Source: Maridesulfovibrio salexigens DSM 2638
GTDB taxonomy: Bacteria > Desulfobacterota > Desulfovibrionia > Desulfovibrionales > Desulfovibrionaceae
Length of the DNA: 64,000 nucleotides
Reading direction: 5' to 3'
Assembly: GCF_000023445.1 (NCBI RefSeq)
Contig: NC_012881.1
Location: 2,175,501-2,239,500 of the forward strand
Position numbers and translations under genes: made by a program
Shown: in pieces, positions 26,071-34,267 of the stretch
Numbering within the stretch: position 1 is the stretch's first letter
Layout of the letters: every line of letters begins with the position of its first letter
Notes under the pieces: model-generated
What the model was told of the DNA's origin: nothing
Seen by the model: the letters and a program-made list of their open reading frames with translations, nothing else
Databases searched by the model: none

Positions 26071-27375
26071 TTATTTCTTAATCCGGGGAAATCCGGTCAG
26101 AATACTCAGCACTGCTACTACTGCGAGGATGAAGCAGTAATGCATGTTGCCGATGATCTCGAGCGGGGAAAGCCCGGAGATGGAACCTGCCAGCAGGATC
26201 TGTGCGCCGTAAGGGATGATGCCCTGTACTACACAGGAGAAGATATCCAGCAGACTTGCGCTGCGGCGCGGATCAACATTATGACTCTCTGCAATTTCTT
26301 TAGCCATACCCCCGGTAAGGATGATGGCTACAGTGTTGTTCGCGGTACAGAGGTCAGACATTACGGACAGAGCACTGATGCTGAACTCACCGGCCTTGGT
26401 GGACTTGGTGCCCTTGGTCAGTCTGCCGATGAAGTTAATAATGTATGTGATACCGCCGTGGAATTTAATCAGTTCACCAAGACCACCAACGAGCAGGGAA
26501 AGCACGAGGATTTCCTGCATTCCGGTGAAACCTTTGTAGATGTCCTGAGAGAAGGTTAACAGGTTGAAGCTGTCCATAGAGGCAAAACCAACCAGCCCGG
26601 TAAAAACGATACCTGCGCCGAGTACGACAAAGACGTTCACGCCAAGTACGGCCATGACCAGAATGGTAATGTAGGGCAGCACCTTAAGCAGGCTGTATCC
26701 GCCATCAGCTACGACCTGACCGCCCTCGCCCGCCACATAAAGAATCACGATGGTGATCAATGCGGCTGGCAATGCTATGAGCAGGTTCATCTTGAACTTG
26801 TCGCTCATCTGACAGCCCTGTGTACGGGTTGCGGCGATGGTAGTGTCCGAAATCATGGACAGGTTATCACCGAACATAGCCCCACCGACAACTGAACCCA
26901 TGAGCAGCGCGGAAGAAATGTCAGTTTTACCGGCAACACCTACAGCAATAGGTGCGATAGCGGCAATGGTACCCATGGAAGTGCCCATGGCAGTAGCGAT
27001 GAAAGCAGCGATAACGAACAGTCCGGGCAGAACCATGGATGCGGGAACAATGGACAGACCGAGGTTTACAGTTGACTCAACACCGCCGATGGATTTTGCA
27101 ACAGATGCAAATCCGCCAGCCAGCAGGTAAATCATACACATGGTAACAATACCCGGCTCGCCTGCACCGCGCAGGAAAATGTTGATCTTGTCGTTGAGTT
27201 TATCCTTTCCCATCCAGATTGCCCACGCGATTGCAGGCAGAATGGCCACGGTTGCGGAGAGCTGGTAGAAAGCCATGCTGGTTCCGTTCATGGTCAGGAA
27301 AAATCCGGTTCCAATAAAAATCACTAAAAATAGAGCCAATGGCGCTAGGGCCAATCCGTTTGCTTCCTGTTTCAT
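26071..27375 (-). CDS. Na+/H+ antiporter, NhaC family
   Basis: A 434-residue inner-membrane protein of about 11-12 hydrophobic segments. It resembles the NhaC/ion transporter superfamily, including AFIATAMGTSMGTIAAIAPI (about 125-145), the GGAMFGDNLSMISDTTIAA signature (about 165-183) and a second-half counterpart MSDLCTANNTVAIILTGG (about 345-362). Such carriers exchange Na+ for H+ or, in some members, malate/lactate, so the substrate is not certain; sodium export suits a marine-type organism. It is transcribed alone. A terminator-like hairpin lies in the leader, so expression may be controlled by attenuation. Confidence 0.88.
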   Translation of the reverse strand: MKQEANGLALAPLALFLVIFIGTGFFLTMNGTSMAFYQLSATVAILPAIAWAIWMGKDKLNDKINIFLRGAGEPGIVTMCMIYLLAGGFASVAKSIGGVESTVNLGLSIVPASMVLPGLFVIAAFIATAMGTSMGTIAAIAPIAVGVAGKTDISSALLMGSVVGGAMFGDNLSMISDTTIAATRTQGCQMSDKFKMNLLIALPAALITIVILYVAGEGGQVVADGGYSLLKVLPYITILVMAVLGVNVFVVLGAGIVFTGLVGFASMDSFNLLTFSQDIYKGFTGMQEILVLSLLVGGLGELIKFHGGITYIINFIGRLTKGTKSTKAGEFSISALSVMSDLCTANNTVAIILTGGMAKEIAESHNVDPRRSASLLDIFSCVVQGIIPYGAQILLAGSISGLSPLEIIGNMHYCFILAVVAVLSILTGFPRIKK

Positions 27376-27418
27376 ACCACTATATTCCTATATAAAGAGT
27401 TAGACATATAGTTCGAGT

Positions 27419-27445
27419 AAAAAAGATCTCCGCTAGGCGGAGCTA
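27419..27445 (-). promoter_or_regulatory. Terminator-like hairpin in the nhaC leader
   Basis: On the minus strand CTCCGC, CTA and GCGGAG form a tight hairpin followed by ATC and T6, ending about 45 bases before the nhaC start. It lies downstream of a good -35 (TTGACA, 27571-27576 on the minus strand), so transcripts would pass it before the gene. No known riboswitch class was recognised in the 100 bases upstream. Confidence 0.5.
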
Positions 27446-27616
27446 TCGTCGAACCACTTTAAGAAAATCAACGTAAGTAACTACTTATCTATTGAAAAAA
27501 GCAATTTTTACGTAAAATTTTCATTATTTGCGTTACTGAGGTGAATTTAATGCTCACCTTTTTGCAGTTATGTCAACAAAAACCGAAAAGGAATTTTTAA
27601 AGCAAAATCCAAATAA

Positions 27617-27655
27617 AAAGCTCCTTCCATGCCTAACCGACATAAAAGGAGCTTT
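27617..27655 (-). terminator. purT terminator
   Basis: AAAGCTCCTT (27617-27626) pairs with AAGGAGCTTT (27646-27655); the minus-strand tail is TTTTTATTT. Confidence 0.85.
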
Positions 27656-27678
27656 CCAATCAGGCTATATAATAAAAT

Positions 27679-28860
27679 TTAATACTCAATCTCTACAGCA
27701 GAAGAAGCTCGAATAGCACGGGCTTTTGCATCTGTCACATCTTCACCGAGCGCAAGGGCAACACCAAGACGGCGCACACCGTTACACTCGCCCTTTCCGA
27801 AAATAAGGACTTTGGTATCGGCTGCTTCAAGAGCCTTGTCCACATTGGCAAAAGCCGGAGCTTCGGACTTGCCGTTAGAAAGTATTACGCTGGATGCAGC
27901 TGGTCCGTACTGACGGATAGCCGGGATGGGCAGGCCGAGGATAGCGCGAACATGAAGTGCAAATTCACTCAGGTCCTGAGAAATCACGGTAACCAAACCG
28001 GTATCGTGCGGACGGGGAGAAACTTCACTGAAAATGACTTCCTCGCCTTTGATGAAAAGCTCCACACCGAAAAGACCTCTGCCGCCAAGGGCATCGGTAA
28101 TTCTGAGAGCATAATCCTGCGCATTGGCAAGAGCTGCATCAGACATGGGCTGAGGCTGCCATGATTCACGGTAATCGCCGTCATCCTGTCTGTGTCCGAT
28201 GGGCGCGCAATAGGAAGTACCTCCGGCATGGCGCACGGTAAGCAGGGTGATTTCGTAGTCGAAATCAACAAAACTTTCTACAATGATCCGCCCTTCACCA
28301 GTACGTCCGCCGGACTGGGAATAATCCCAAGCGCGATCGACATCTGCTTCGGACTTTACGGTGCTCTGACCTTTACCGGAAGAACTCATAACCGGCTTGA
28401 TCACGCAAGGAATACCGATTTCTTTAATCGCTTCGAGGTATTCTTCCTTGGTATCGGCAAATTTGTAAGGAGAAGTTTTAAGACCGACTTCTTCAGCCGC
28501 CAAACGGCGAATACCTTCGCGGTCCATGGTCAAACGGGTCGCACGGGCTGTGGGAACTACATTGAAACCTTCCTTTTCCAATTCGAGGAGAGTCTCGGTG
28601 GCAATGGCTTCAATTTCCGGCACAATATAATCAGGCTTTTCTGTTTCCACCACGCGGCGCAGTTCTGCGGTATCAAGCATGGAAATCACGTAGCTGCGGT
28701 GTGCAACCTGCATGGCCGGGGTATTTTCATACCTGTCCACGACAATAACCTCAACGCCGAGGCGCTGAGCTTCGATGACAACCTCTTTACCAAGTTCACC
28801 GCCGCCAAGCAGCATCATTTTGCGGGCAGAGGCGGTTCCGGCAGTTCCGAGAGTGACCAT
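27679..28860 (-). CDS. purT: Formate-dependent GAR transformylase
   Basis: PurT makes formylglycinamide ribonucleotide from GAR, formate and ATP, a tetrahydrofolate-independent alternative to PurN in purine synthesis. The 393 residues form an ATP-grasp enzyme of normal length. Visible are [20 protein letters not shown] near the start, [12 protein letters not shown] near 157, and the metal/ATP residues in [26 protein letters not shown] (split here: [10 protein letters not shown], then [12 protein letters not shown]) near 265-290. Use of formate suits a sulfate reducer that produces and consumes it. It is monocistronic, ended by a terminator and divergent from ubiX. Confidence 0.96.
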   Translation of the reverse strand: MVTLGTAGTASARKMMLLGGGELGKEVVIEAQRLGVEVIVVDRYENTPAMQVAHRSYVISMLDTAELRRVVETEKPDYIVPEIEAIATETLLELEKEGFNVVPTARATRLTMDREGIRRLAAEEVGLKTSPYKFADTKEEYLEAIKEIGIPCVIKPVMSSSGKGQSTVKSEADVDRAWDYSQSGGRTGEGRIIVESFVDFDYEITLLTVRHAGGTSYCAPIGHRQDDGDYRESWQPQPMSDAALANAQDYALRITDALGGRGLFGVELFIKGEEVIFSEVSPRPHDTGLVTVISQDLSEFALHVRAILGLPIPAIRQYGPAASSVILSNGKSEAPAFANVDKALEAADTKVLIFGKGECNGVRRLGVALALGEDVTDAKARAIRASSAVEIEY

Positions 28861-28883
28861 AGATTTGTTCTCCGTAAGGTGTT

Positions 28884-28937
28884 TTGTCTTGTGGGAAATT
28901 AATTTCGTGTGGGTGAGCTTCTACTCTCATAAGACAA
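28884..28937. other. Three-way-junction-like inverted repeats between purT and ubiX
   Basis: TTGTCTTGTG (28884-28893) can pair with CATAAGACAA (28928-28937) on the plus strand, allowing one G-U pair. The interior holds two smaller hairpins, GAAATTAATTTC and GAG-CTTCTA-CTC. The minus-strand version has one mismatch. It may be a structured leader of ubiX or an operator; no known class was recognised. Confidence 0.35.
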
Positions 28938-29045
28938 GCAAAAATTCAAGGAATTAGATATGCCCTTCTTCTTGTCATCGATATCCCCCTGTTGTATTTT
29001 CTAGATCTGAATTTAGCAGTTTTTAAAAGGAGCATCCTTATTAAT

Positions 29046-29624
29046 ATGGATAAGAAAAAAGTAATCCTCGCCGTAAGCGGTGCCAGCGGAACCATGTATG
29101 CGGTTAAACTGGCTCAACATCTCGGTTCTGCGGAGAATGTCGAGTTGCACCTGATCATGTCCGATGCTGCGCTGAAGGTGATGGAACTTGAAACAGACTT
29201 CAAACCTGAGGACCTGACCGGGCATGCTGATTTTGTATACCAGCAAAATAACATAGCAGCCCCTCCGGCTAGTGGATCATGGCAGCATGACGGGATGATC
29301 ATATGTCCCTGCTCCATGGCAACCCTTGCGGCAATTGCGCAAGGGCTGGGCAACAACCTGCTCCACCGAGCTGCTGATGTGTGCCTTAAGGAGCGGCGCA
29401 AACTGCTTCTTGTTACCCGCGAAACTCCGCTGAACCTTATCCATATCCGAAATATGGAAACAGCGACCCTTGCCGGGGCAACGATAATGCCCGCATCGCC
29501 GGGATTCTATCATGCTCCCAGAAGTCTGGATGACATGGCCTCACATATGGCAGGACGCATTCTTGAACAAATGAATATCCCACATAATCTTTATCTCCGC
29601 TGGGGAGAGGAATCATCGAGGTAA
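29046..29624 (+). CDS. ubiX: Flavin prenyltransferase UbiX
   Basis: UbiX prenylates FMN with dimethylallyl phosphate to make prenylated FMN, the cofactor of UbiD-type decarboxylases. From ATG at 29046 the protein has 192 residues. Motifs are ILAVSGASGTMYAVKLAQHL at the N-terminus, IICPCSMATLAAIAQGLGNNLLHRAADV (split: IICPCSMATLAAIA, then GNNLLHRAADV) and LLVTRETPLNLIHIRNM. The frame is open 18 codons further upstream, but those residues are not family-like. AAGGAG lies 13 bases before the chosen ATG, a long spacer. No ubiD is in the window. The next gene starts 3 bases after the stop. Confidence 0.94.
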   Translation: MDKKKVILAVSGASGTMYAVKLAQHLGSAENVELHLIMSDAALKVMELETDFKPEDLTGHADFVYQQNNIAAPPASGSWQHDGMIICPCSMATLAAIAQGLGNNLLHRAADVCLKERRKLLLVTRETPLNLIHIRNMETATLAGATIMPASPGFYHAPRSLDDMASHMAGRILEQMNIPHNLYLRWGEESSR

Positions 29625-29627
29625 GCT

Positions 29628-30311
29628 ATGCAACATACATTTACTTGGAACGGACACTCAAACTTCACAATCAAGTCTGACGACAAAACAGTAATCATAG
29701 ATCCTTTCTTTGAAGGTAACCCCAAAGCATCTGCCACATGGGAATCCATTAGCAAAGCTGACGCTGTACTTGTAACCCATGACCACGGAGATCACATCGG
29801 ACAGGCAGTGGAAATCTGTAATGCAACTGGAGCCACACTGGTCTGTATTTTCGATCTGGTAGAAAAAATGGTTGGTCTGGGAATAGATCAGAACAACATA
29901 ATCGGTATGAATATCGGCGGTACCGTTTCCGTAGCTGGAATCAAAATTAAAATGGTTCAGGCCATGCACTCTTCTGCCACCGGAGCACCAGCCGGATACA
30001 TCCTCACTTACGAAGACGACTTCTGCGTCTACTTTGCCGGAGACACCGGACTGTTCGCATCAATGGAACTCTTCGGAAAACTGCACGACATTGATGTAGC
30101 CCTGCTGCCTACCGGAGGATGGTTCACAATGGATTCAAAGGACGCAGCATATGCCTGTAAGCTGCTGGGCTGCAAAACCGCAATCCCCATGCATTTCGGT
30201 ACGTTCCCCATCTTGGAACAAGATGCTGTCGATTTCAAAGAAGCATGCGCCGAACTGGCACCTGAGTGTAATGTTGTTGAACTGGAAGTCGGCAAAGAAA
30301 AAGAAATATAA
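29628..30311 (+). CDS. UPF0173 metal-dependent hydrolase (MBL fold)
   Basis: A 227-residue metallo-beta-lactamase-fold protein of the UPF0173/YtkL group. The metal motif THDHGDHIGQA lies near residues 49-59, with QAMHSS near 107, FAGDTGLF near 136, and the terminal histidine in IPMHFGTFP near 186. The N-terminal phrase WNGHSNFTI matches the group. Substrate unknown. It is likely cotranscribed with ubiX (3-base gap) and is followed by repeat copy B. Confidence 0.92.
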   Translation: MQHTFTWNGHSNFTIKSDDKTVIIDPFFEGNPKASATWESISKADAVLVTHDHGDHIGQAVEICNATGATLVCIFDLVEKMVGLGIDQNNIIGMNIGGTVSVAGIKIKMVQAMHSSATGAPAGYILTYEDDFCVYFAGDTGLFASMELFGKLHDIDVALLPTGGWFTMDSKDAAYACKLLGCKTAIPMHFGTFPILEQDAVDFKEACAELAPECNVVELEVGKEKEI

Positions 30312-30314
30312 CTT

Positions 30315-30396
30315 GGCAAAGCAATAATAAAAGGTTTTGGGATTCTTAAACCCTTTTGCAAAAGGGTTTAAGACCCCCGGTAGGGTCGCCGAAGGC
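30315..30396 (+). repeat. Palindromic intergenic repeat, copy B
   Basis: GGCAAAGCAATAATAAAAGG, then TTTTGGGATT, the perfect 28-base palindrome at 30345-30372 and the tail CCCCCGGTAGGGTCGCCGAAGGC. It lies between the convergent UPF0173 and uvrC genes and ends one base before the uvrC stop codon. The open frame through it (MGFLNPFAKGFKTP) is repeat sequence, not a gene. Confidence 0.9.
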
Positions 30397-32205
30397 TTAA
30401 ACCTCCCGAAAAGCATCAAAAATCTGCTGGGCACGTTTTTTACCGATCCCCTGAACATTAGAGAGGTCTTCTACGGAGGCCTCTTTCATTTTCTGCACAG
30501 AGCCGAACTCATCCCATAGCAGACGGGCTGTCTTGGGACCGATTCCGGGCAGAGATAGAACCTCGCTCTGCAAGACCTTCTTCTTACGTGATTTGCGCTG
30601 CCTGCCGATGACAAAACGGTGCGCTTCATCACGGACGCGCTGCAAATACAATAGTTCCGGACTACCGCCTTTGAGCGGTAGATGATTCTTACGACCGGGC
30701 CGAAAGATGCGATCCTCAAGCTCCCCAGCCTTACGGGTCGGACCTTTGGCAATGGAAGCCAGAGACGGAATCGGCTCGTCATATTTCCAATTTTCGGCAA
30801 ATGCCTTTTCTACCGAAGCAAGCTGCCCCTTACCACCATCAATTAATATAAGGTCTGCCCACGGCGGGCCGGAGTCAATGCGCTTGATAACCCAGTGAAA
30901 AAGTGCGGCGTAATCATCAGAAGAATGCTCAAGTTCCGGGAATGCATAGGTTCGATATTGAGATTTTTCCGGTTTGCCTTCTTCAAAGACCACCATCCCC
31001 ACGCGCATACCTTCACCGCCGAGATGAGAGGCATCAATACACTCTATGCGCTGCGGTGGACCGGAAAGTTTAAGTTTTCCGGCCAGCAAATCAAGAATAT
31101 TATTGTTATTCTTTTCTTTTTCCTTAAGTCCAAGAGCGGCATTCTTGCGAGCAATTTCCAAAAGTCTCTTTTCCTCACCACTATGCGGAGTGACAATACG
31201 TACCGTGGACTTGCTGCGTTCGCTGAGAAGTTCAGTCGCGCCCTGCATATCAAACTCAAAAGGAACGAAAAGCTTAGGCGGAATAAATTTGGTTGAAGAA
31301 TAAAACTGGGAAACAAAACTGTTCAGCACTTCCTCGCCGTCTTCGAGACTGAGCCCCGGCCAGAAAAAGTGTTTTTTGTCGAGTAGACGCCCTTTTCTGA
31401 TGAAAAGTAATCCCAGCCCTACCCCCTGAGAAGATTCAGCAAGCGCAATGACATCAATATCCGAACGCTCGCCGAGCACCACAGATTGCTTTTCCACGGT
31501 TTTCTGAATGGCCTTGATCTGATCGCGAAACTTGGCTGCGCTTTCGAAATCCAATGCATCTGAAGCTTCTTCCATCTGGCGGCGCAACGAGCCAATCAGA
31601 TCCCCCGCCCTACCGGAAAGGAGCATTTCAACCTGATGAACCAGCTCCATGTAATCCTGCCGGGGAACAACATTTACACAAGGACCAAGACACTGCCCGA
31701 TATCGTGGTACAAACAGGGCCGAACACGGTTACGAAAAGCCGAATCAGAGCATTTACGGAGCGGAAAAACCTTACCAAGTACCTTCCATGTTTCACGGGC
31801 AAAATAGCTAGAAGTGTATGGACCGAAATACACCGAACCATCGCGCACAACTTTGCGGGTCATACGCAGACGGGGGTACTCGGATTTCTTGTCCAGCTGA
31901 AACAGCACGTACTGCTTATCATCACGCAGGACCACGTTGTAGCGGGGACGGTGCTTCTTGATCAGGCTGGCCTCAAGGAGCAAAGCTTCTTTCTCTGTTC
32001 CGGTAACAAGGGTATCAATAGAATGAATTTTTGAAACCAGCACACGTGTTTTGGGCGTATGTTTATGCATTGCCCGAAAATATGATGCCAGTCTTTTGCG
32101 CAACTCCCGGGCCTTCCCTACATATATAATACGCCCTGATGAATCCTTCATCAGGTACACACCGGGCAAAGCCGGAAAATCTACACTGTTAAACTCAAAA
32201 GCCAT
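30397..32205 (-). CDS. uvrC: Excinuclease ABC subunit C
   Basis: UvrC makes both incisions around a lesion in nucleotide excision repair. The 602 residues carry the GIY-YIG nuclease (about 12-95: PGVYLMKDSSGRIIYVGKAR), the UVR motif (about 205-240), the RNase H-like second nuclease (IECIDASHLGGEGMRVGMVV near 385) and C-terminal helix-hairpin-helix motifs (LPGIGPKTARLL and VQGIGKKRAQQIF). Length and order are normal. It is convergent with the UPF0173 gene, with repeat copy B directly after its stop. Confidence 0.97.
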   Translation of the reverse strand: MAFEFNSVDFPALPGVYLMKDSSGRIIYVGKARELRKRLASYFRAMHKHTPKTRVLVSKIHSIDTLVTGTEKEALLLEASLIKKHRPRYNVVLRDDKQYVLFQLDKKSEYPRLRMTRKVVRDGSVYFGPYTSSYFARETWKVLGKVFPLRKCSDSAFRNRVRPCLYHDIGQCLGPCVNVVPRQDYMELVHQVEMLLSGRAGDLIGSLRRQMEEASDALDFESAAKFRDQIKAIQKTVEKQSVVLGERSDIDVIALAESSQGVGLGLLFIRKGRLLDKKHFFWPGLSLEDGEEVLNSFVSQFYSSTKFIPPKLFVPFEFDMQGATELLSERSKSTVRIVTPHSGEEKRLLEIARKNAALGLKEKEKNNNNILDLLAGKLKLSGPPQRIECIDASHLGGEGMRVGMVVFEEGKPEKSQYRTYAFPELEHSSDDYAALFHWVIKRIDSGPPWADLILIDGGKGQLASVEKAFAENWKYDEPIPSLASIAKGPTRKAGELEDRIFRPGRKNHLPLKGGSPELLYLQRVRDEAHRFVIGRQRKSRKKKVLQSEVLSLPGIGPKTARLLWDEFGSVQKMKEASVEDLSNVQGIGKKRAQQIFDAFREV

Positions 32206-32484
32206 TAATACTGCCGCCTTTTTAATCTGACATATGTTTAAAGTTCAGACCTATCTTCCTCCATACTCACTGTCAATAAAGGCTGTTTATCAATTGGAGG
32301 CTTTGAACAAACTACCACCTTAACGACTGGTTTAACCGTTTTTTTATATTTTTACCCCATTATTAAATGGATCAAAATTTCATGCTCTACAGGTAGTTTT
32401 GAAATCCGGCAGTAACTAAAACGAGCCATATAAATATGGTGGCAGATGACTTTTATACAAACAATTCAGCAAAAGAAGGCTAGA

Positions 32485-33867
32485 ATGAAAAAATTAGCAA
32501 TCCTTGCAGTCCTAACCACTATGGTTCTGGGATTCGCAGCAAGTTCATCCGCAGTTGATCTTGATGCCAAAGGTAAAATTCAATTTCAGATGAACATCAT
32601 CGACAATCAGGATTTCCTGTCGAATGAAGACGGTGGCAACAGCGATGACGACCTGAACTTCTGGTTCCGTGCACGTACTGAGTTTCGCTTTGTAGCCAGC
32701 GAAAATCTCTGGGCAGTTCTGTACACCGAATACAAAAACCGCATAGGTAACGGCCATGTCAACGTCTCCACTAACGATGACGATGATGGTTTATATGTGA
32801 AACGTGCTTACATGCAGTTCCGTTACCCCGGCACTGAAGTTTTAACCTCCGCAGGTATCCTCTCCGTCAACCTGCCCGGTGCAGCTTCAAACAACGTGGT
32901 CCTTGGTGATGCCGACCTGGGAGCGTTCATGGTTGAAAGCCCCATTACCGACCAGATTGGCATTGCCGGTGCTTTTATCCGTAACACTGACCGCTACGGT
33001 GTAACAGGTGACGGTGCTGACAACAAAAGAGACGAACTGGACATATTCTATGCAGCACTGCCCATCACAATAGATGGCATCTCTGCAACTCCGTACTTCG
33101 CATACTCCATCATTGGCGATAAATCCGTTAATGACGCCGGTGCCACTTTCCCCGGTTTTGCCGGTCCCGTCGGTTCTGCGCAAACCAAGAATGCGAATGC
33201 ATGGTGGCTCGGTACTTCCTTTTCCATGGATATGTTCGACCCCATCATCTTCAAAGCTGACGTTGTTTACGGTGCTGTAGATGCCGATGCGAAAGACAAT
33301 GACCGCTCCGGTCTGCTTTGTGACGCATCTCTCGCTTACACAGGTCTCGACTTCGTCCAGCCTAAACTGCTTTTCGCATACTCCACAGGTGAAGATGACG
33401 ACACCGACAATGGTTCCGAGCGTTTACCTATTATCAGTAATGACTGGGCCTTCGGTACCACTTACTTCGGTGGATCTGCTCTGACTGAAACAGACTTTGA
33501 CAACGTTGAACAAATCGGCTTCTGGACCGTGGGTCTCTCTCTCGAAAAGATTTCCTTCTTCGAAAACCTGAGCCACGACATTCATTTCCTGTACATTCAG
33601 GGTACCAACGATGCCGGCCTCGTAAAAAATCACAGTGCAAACTTGGCCAACATCACAGATGACGGCAACTTCTTAACTGACGAAGACTATGCAATCGAAA
33701 TTGACTTTAACACCAATTATCAGATTTATGATGAACTGGCTGCTATCGTGGAATTCGGTTACGTGGATGTAGACCTTGATGAAGACACATGGCAGAACGT
33801 CTCTGCCCGTGGCGGCAAAACAGATCCTATGCTTAAATTAGCATTCGGTCTGGTTTACTCTTTCTAA
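32485..33867 (+). CDS. Outer-membrane porin, Desulfovibrio type (copy 1)
   Basis: A 460-residue beta-barrel precursor. The signal peptide (MKKLAILAVLTTMVLGFAAS, cleaved after SSA) is followed by the mature start VDLDAKGKIQFQMN. Alternating hydrophobic strands follow, and the protein ends in the outer-membrane signature FGLVYSF with terminal phenylalanine. GAAGG lies 5 bases before ATG at 32485; an in-frame ATG 13 codons upstream lacks family-like sequence. It is a close paralogue of the next gene with shared strands such as LNFWFRARTEFRF and YEKNR-like TEYKNRIGNGH. It is expected to form a diffusion pore; solute preference is unknown. Confidence 0.92.
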   Translation: MKKLAILAVLTTMVLGFAASSSAVDLDAKGKIQFQMNIIDNQDFLSNEDGGNSDDDLNFWFRARTEFRFVASENLWAVLYTEYKNRIGNGHVNVSTNDDDDGLYVKRAYMQFRYPGTEVLTSAGILSVNLPGAASNNVVLGDADLGAFMVESPITDQIGIAGAFIRNTDRYGVTGDGADNKRDELDIFYAALPITIDGISATPYFAYSIIGDKSVNDAGATFPGFAGPVGSAQTKNANAWWLGTSFSMDMFDPIIFKADVVYGAVDADAKDNDRSGLLCDASLAYTGLDFVQPKLLFAYSTGEDDDTDNGSERLPIISNDWAFGTTYFGGSALTETDFDNVEQIGFWTVGLSLEKISFFENLSHDIHFLYIQGTNDAGLVKNHSANLANITDDGNFLTDEDYAIEIDFNTNYQIYDELAAIVEFGYVDVDLDEDTWQNVSARGGKTDPMLKLAFGLVYSF

Positions 33868-33892
33868 AATCTTTAAAAATCATTGCCATCAT

Positions 33893-33925
33893 AGGCCGGA
33901 AGCATGTGCTTCCGGCCTTTTTTAT
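33893..33925 (+). terminator. Terminator of porin copy 1
   Basis: AGGCCGGAAGCA pairs with TGCTTCCGGCCT, followed by TTTTT. Confidence 0.9.
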
Positions 33926-34114
33926 GTTTTGCAACTGTTATGAAAATGACACTACCACCTGCATCTCATAGTCTGAACACGAGTGTAAAATTATTTGAAC
34001 CAGCATTAAAACTGACGAAATAAAAACCATTCCAATAAAATTTGGCTTAACCAAAGGGTTAAATCCAGAATCGAAAAAGTCTAGAAAATATCTATGCTTT
34101 CGCGCGATCAGACC

Positions 34115-34150
34115 GGGTATAATTTTTTATACGGTAAAAAAATTATACCC
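34115..34150. promoter_or_regulatory. 14-bp inverted repeat upstream of porin copy 2
   Basis: The 14-base arms GGGTATAATTTTTT (34115-34128) and its exact complement (34137-34150) flank an 8-base spacer. Each arm contains TATAAT in its outward-to-inward reading. The surrounding 33926-34267 is otherwise without a gene: it holds an AT-rich stretch, then a 100-base leader to the porin start. The repeat may be an operator, a promoter pair or a hairpin. Confidence 0.5.
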
Positions 34151-34267
34151 TTGTCAAAAAAATGTAATTTTTCACTTGCAATGGGGGTCATGAAGAGCTA
34201 GAACGGTTTCTGAAGGTAGGCGTCAGGCAATCGTGCTTAACATTTATTTCAGCAAAAGGAATAAAAA

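Noticed and set aside
28861-28991. Purine-type, ZTP or THF riboswitch upstream of purT
   Set aside because: None of the conserved core motifs of these classes could be found.
30337-30519. Small open frame starting MGFLNPFAKGFK
   Set aside because: It is translated palindromic repeat running into antisense uvrC sequence.
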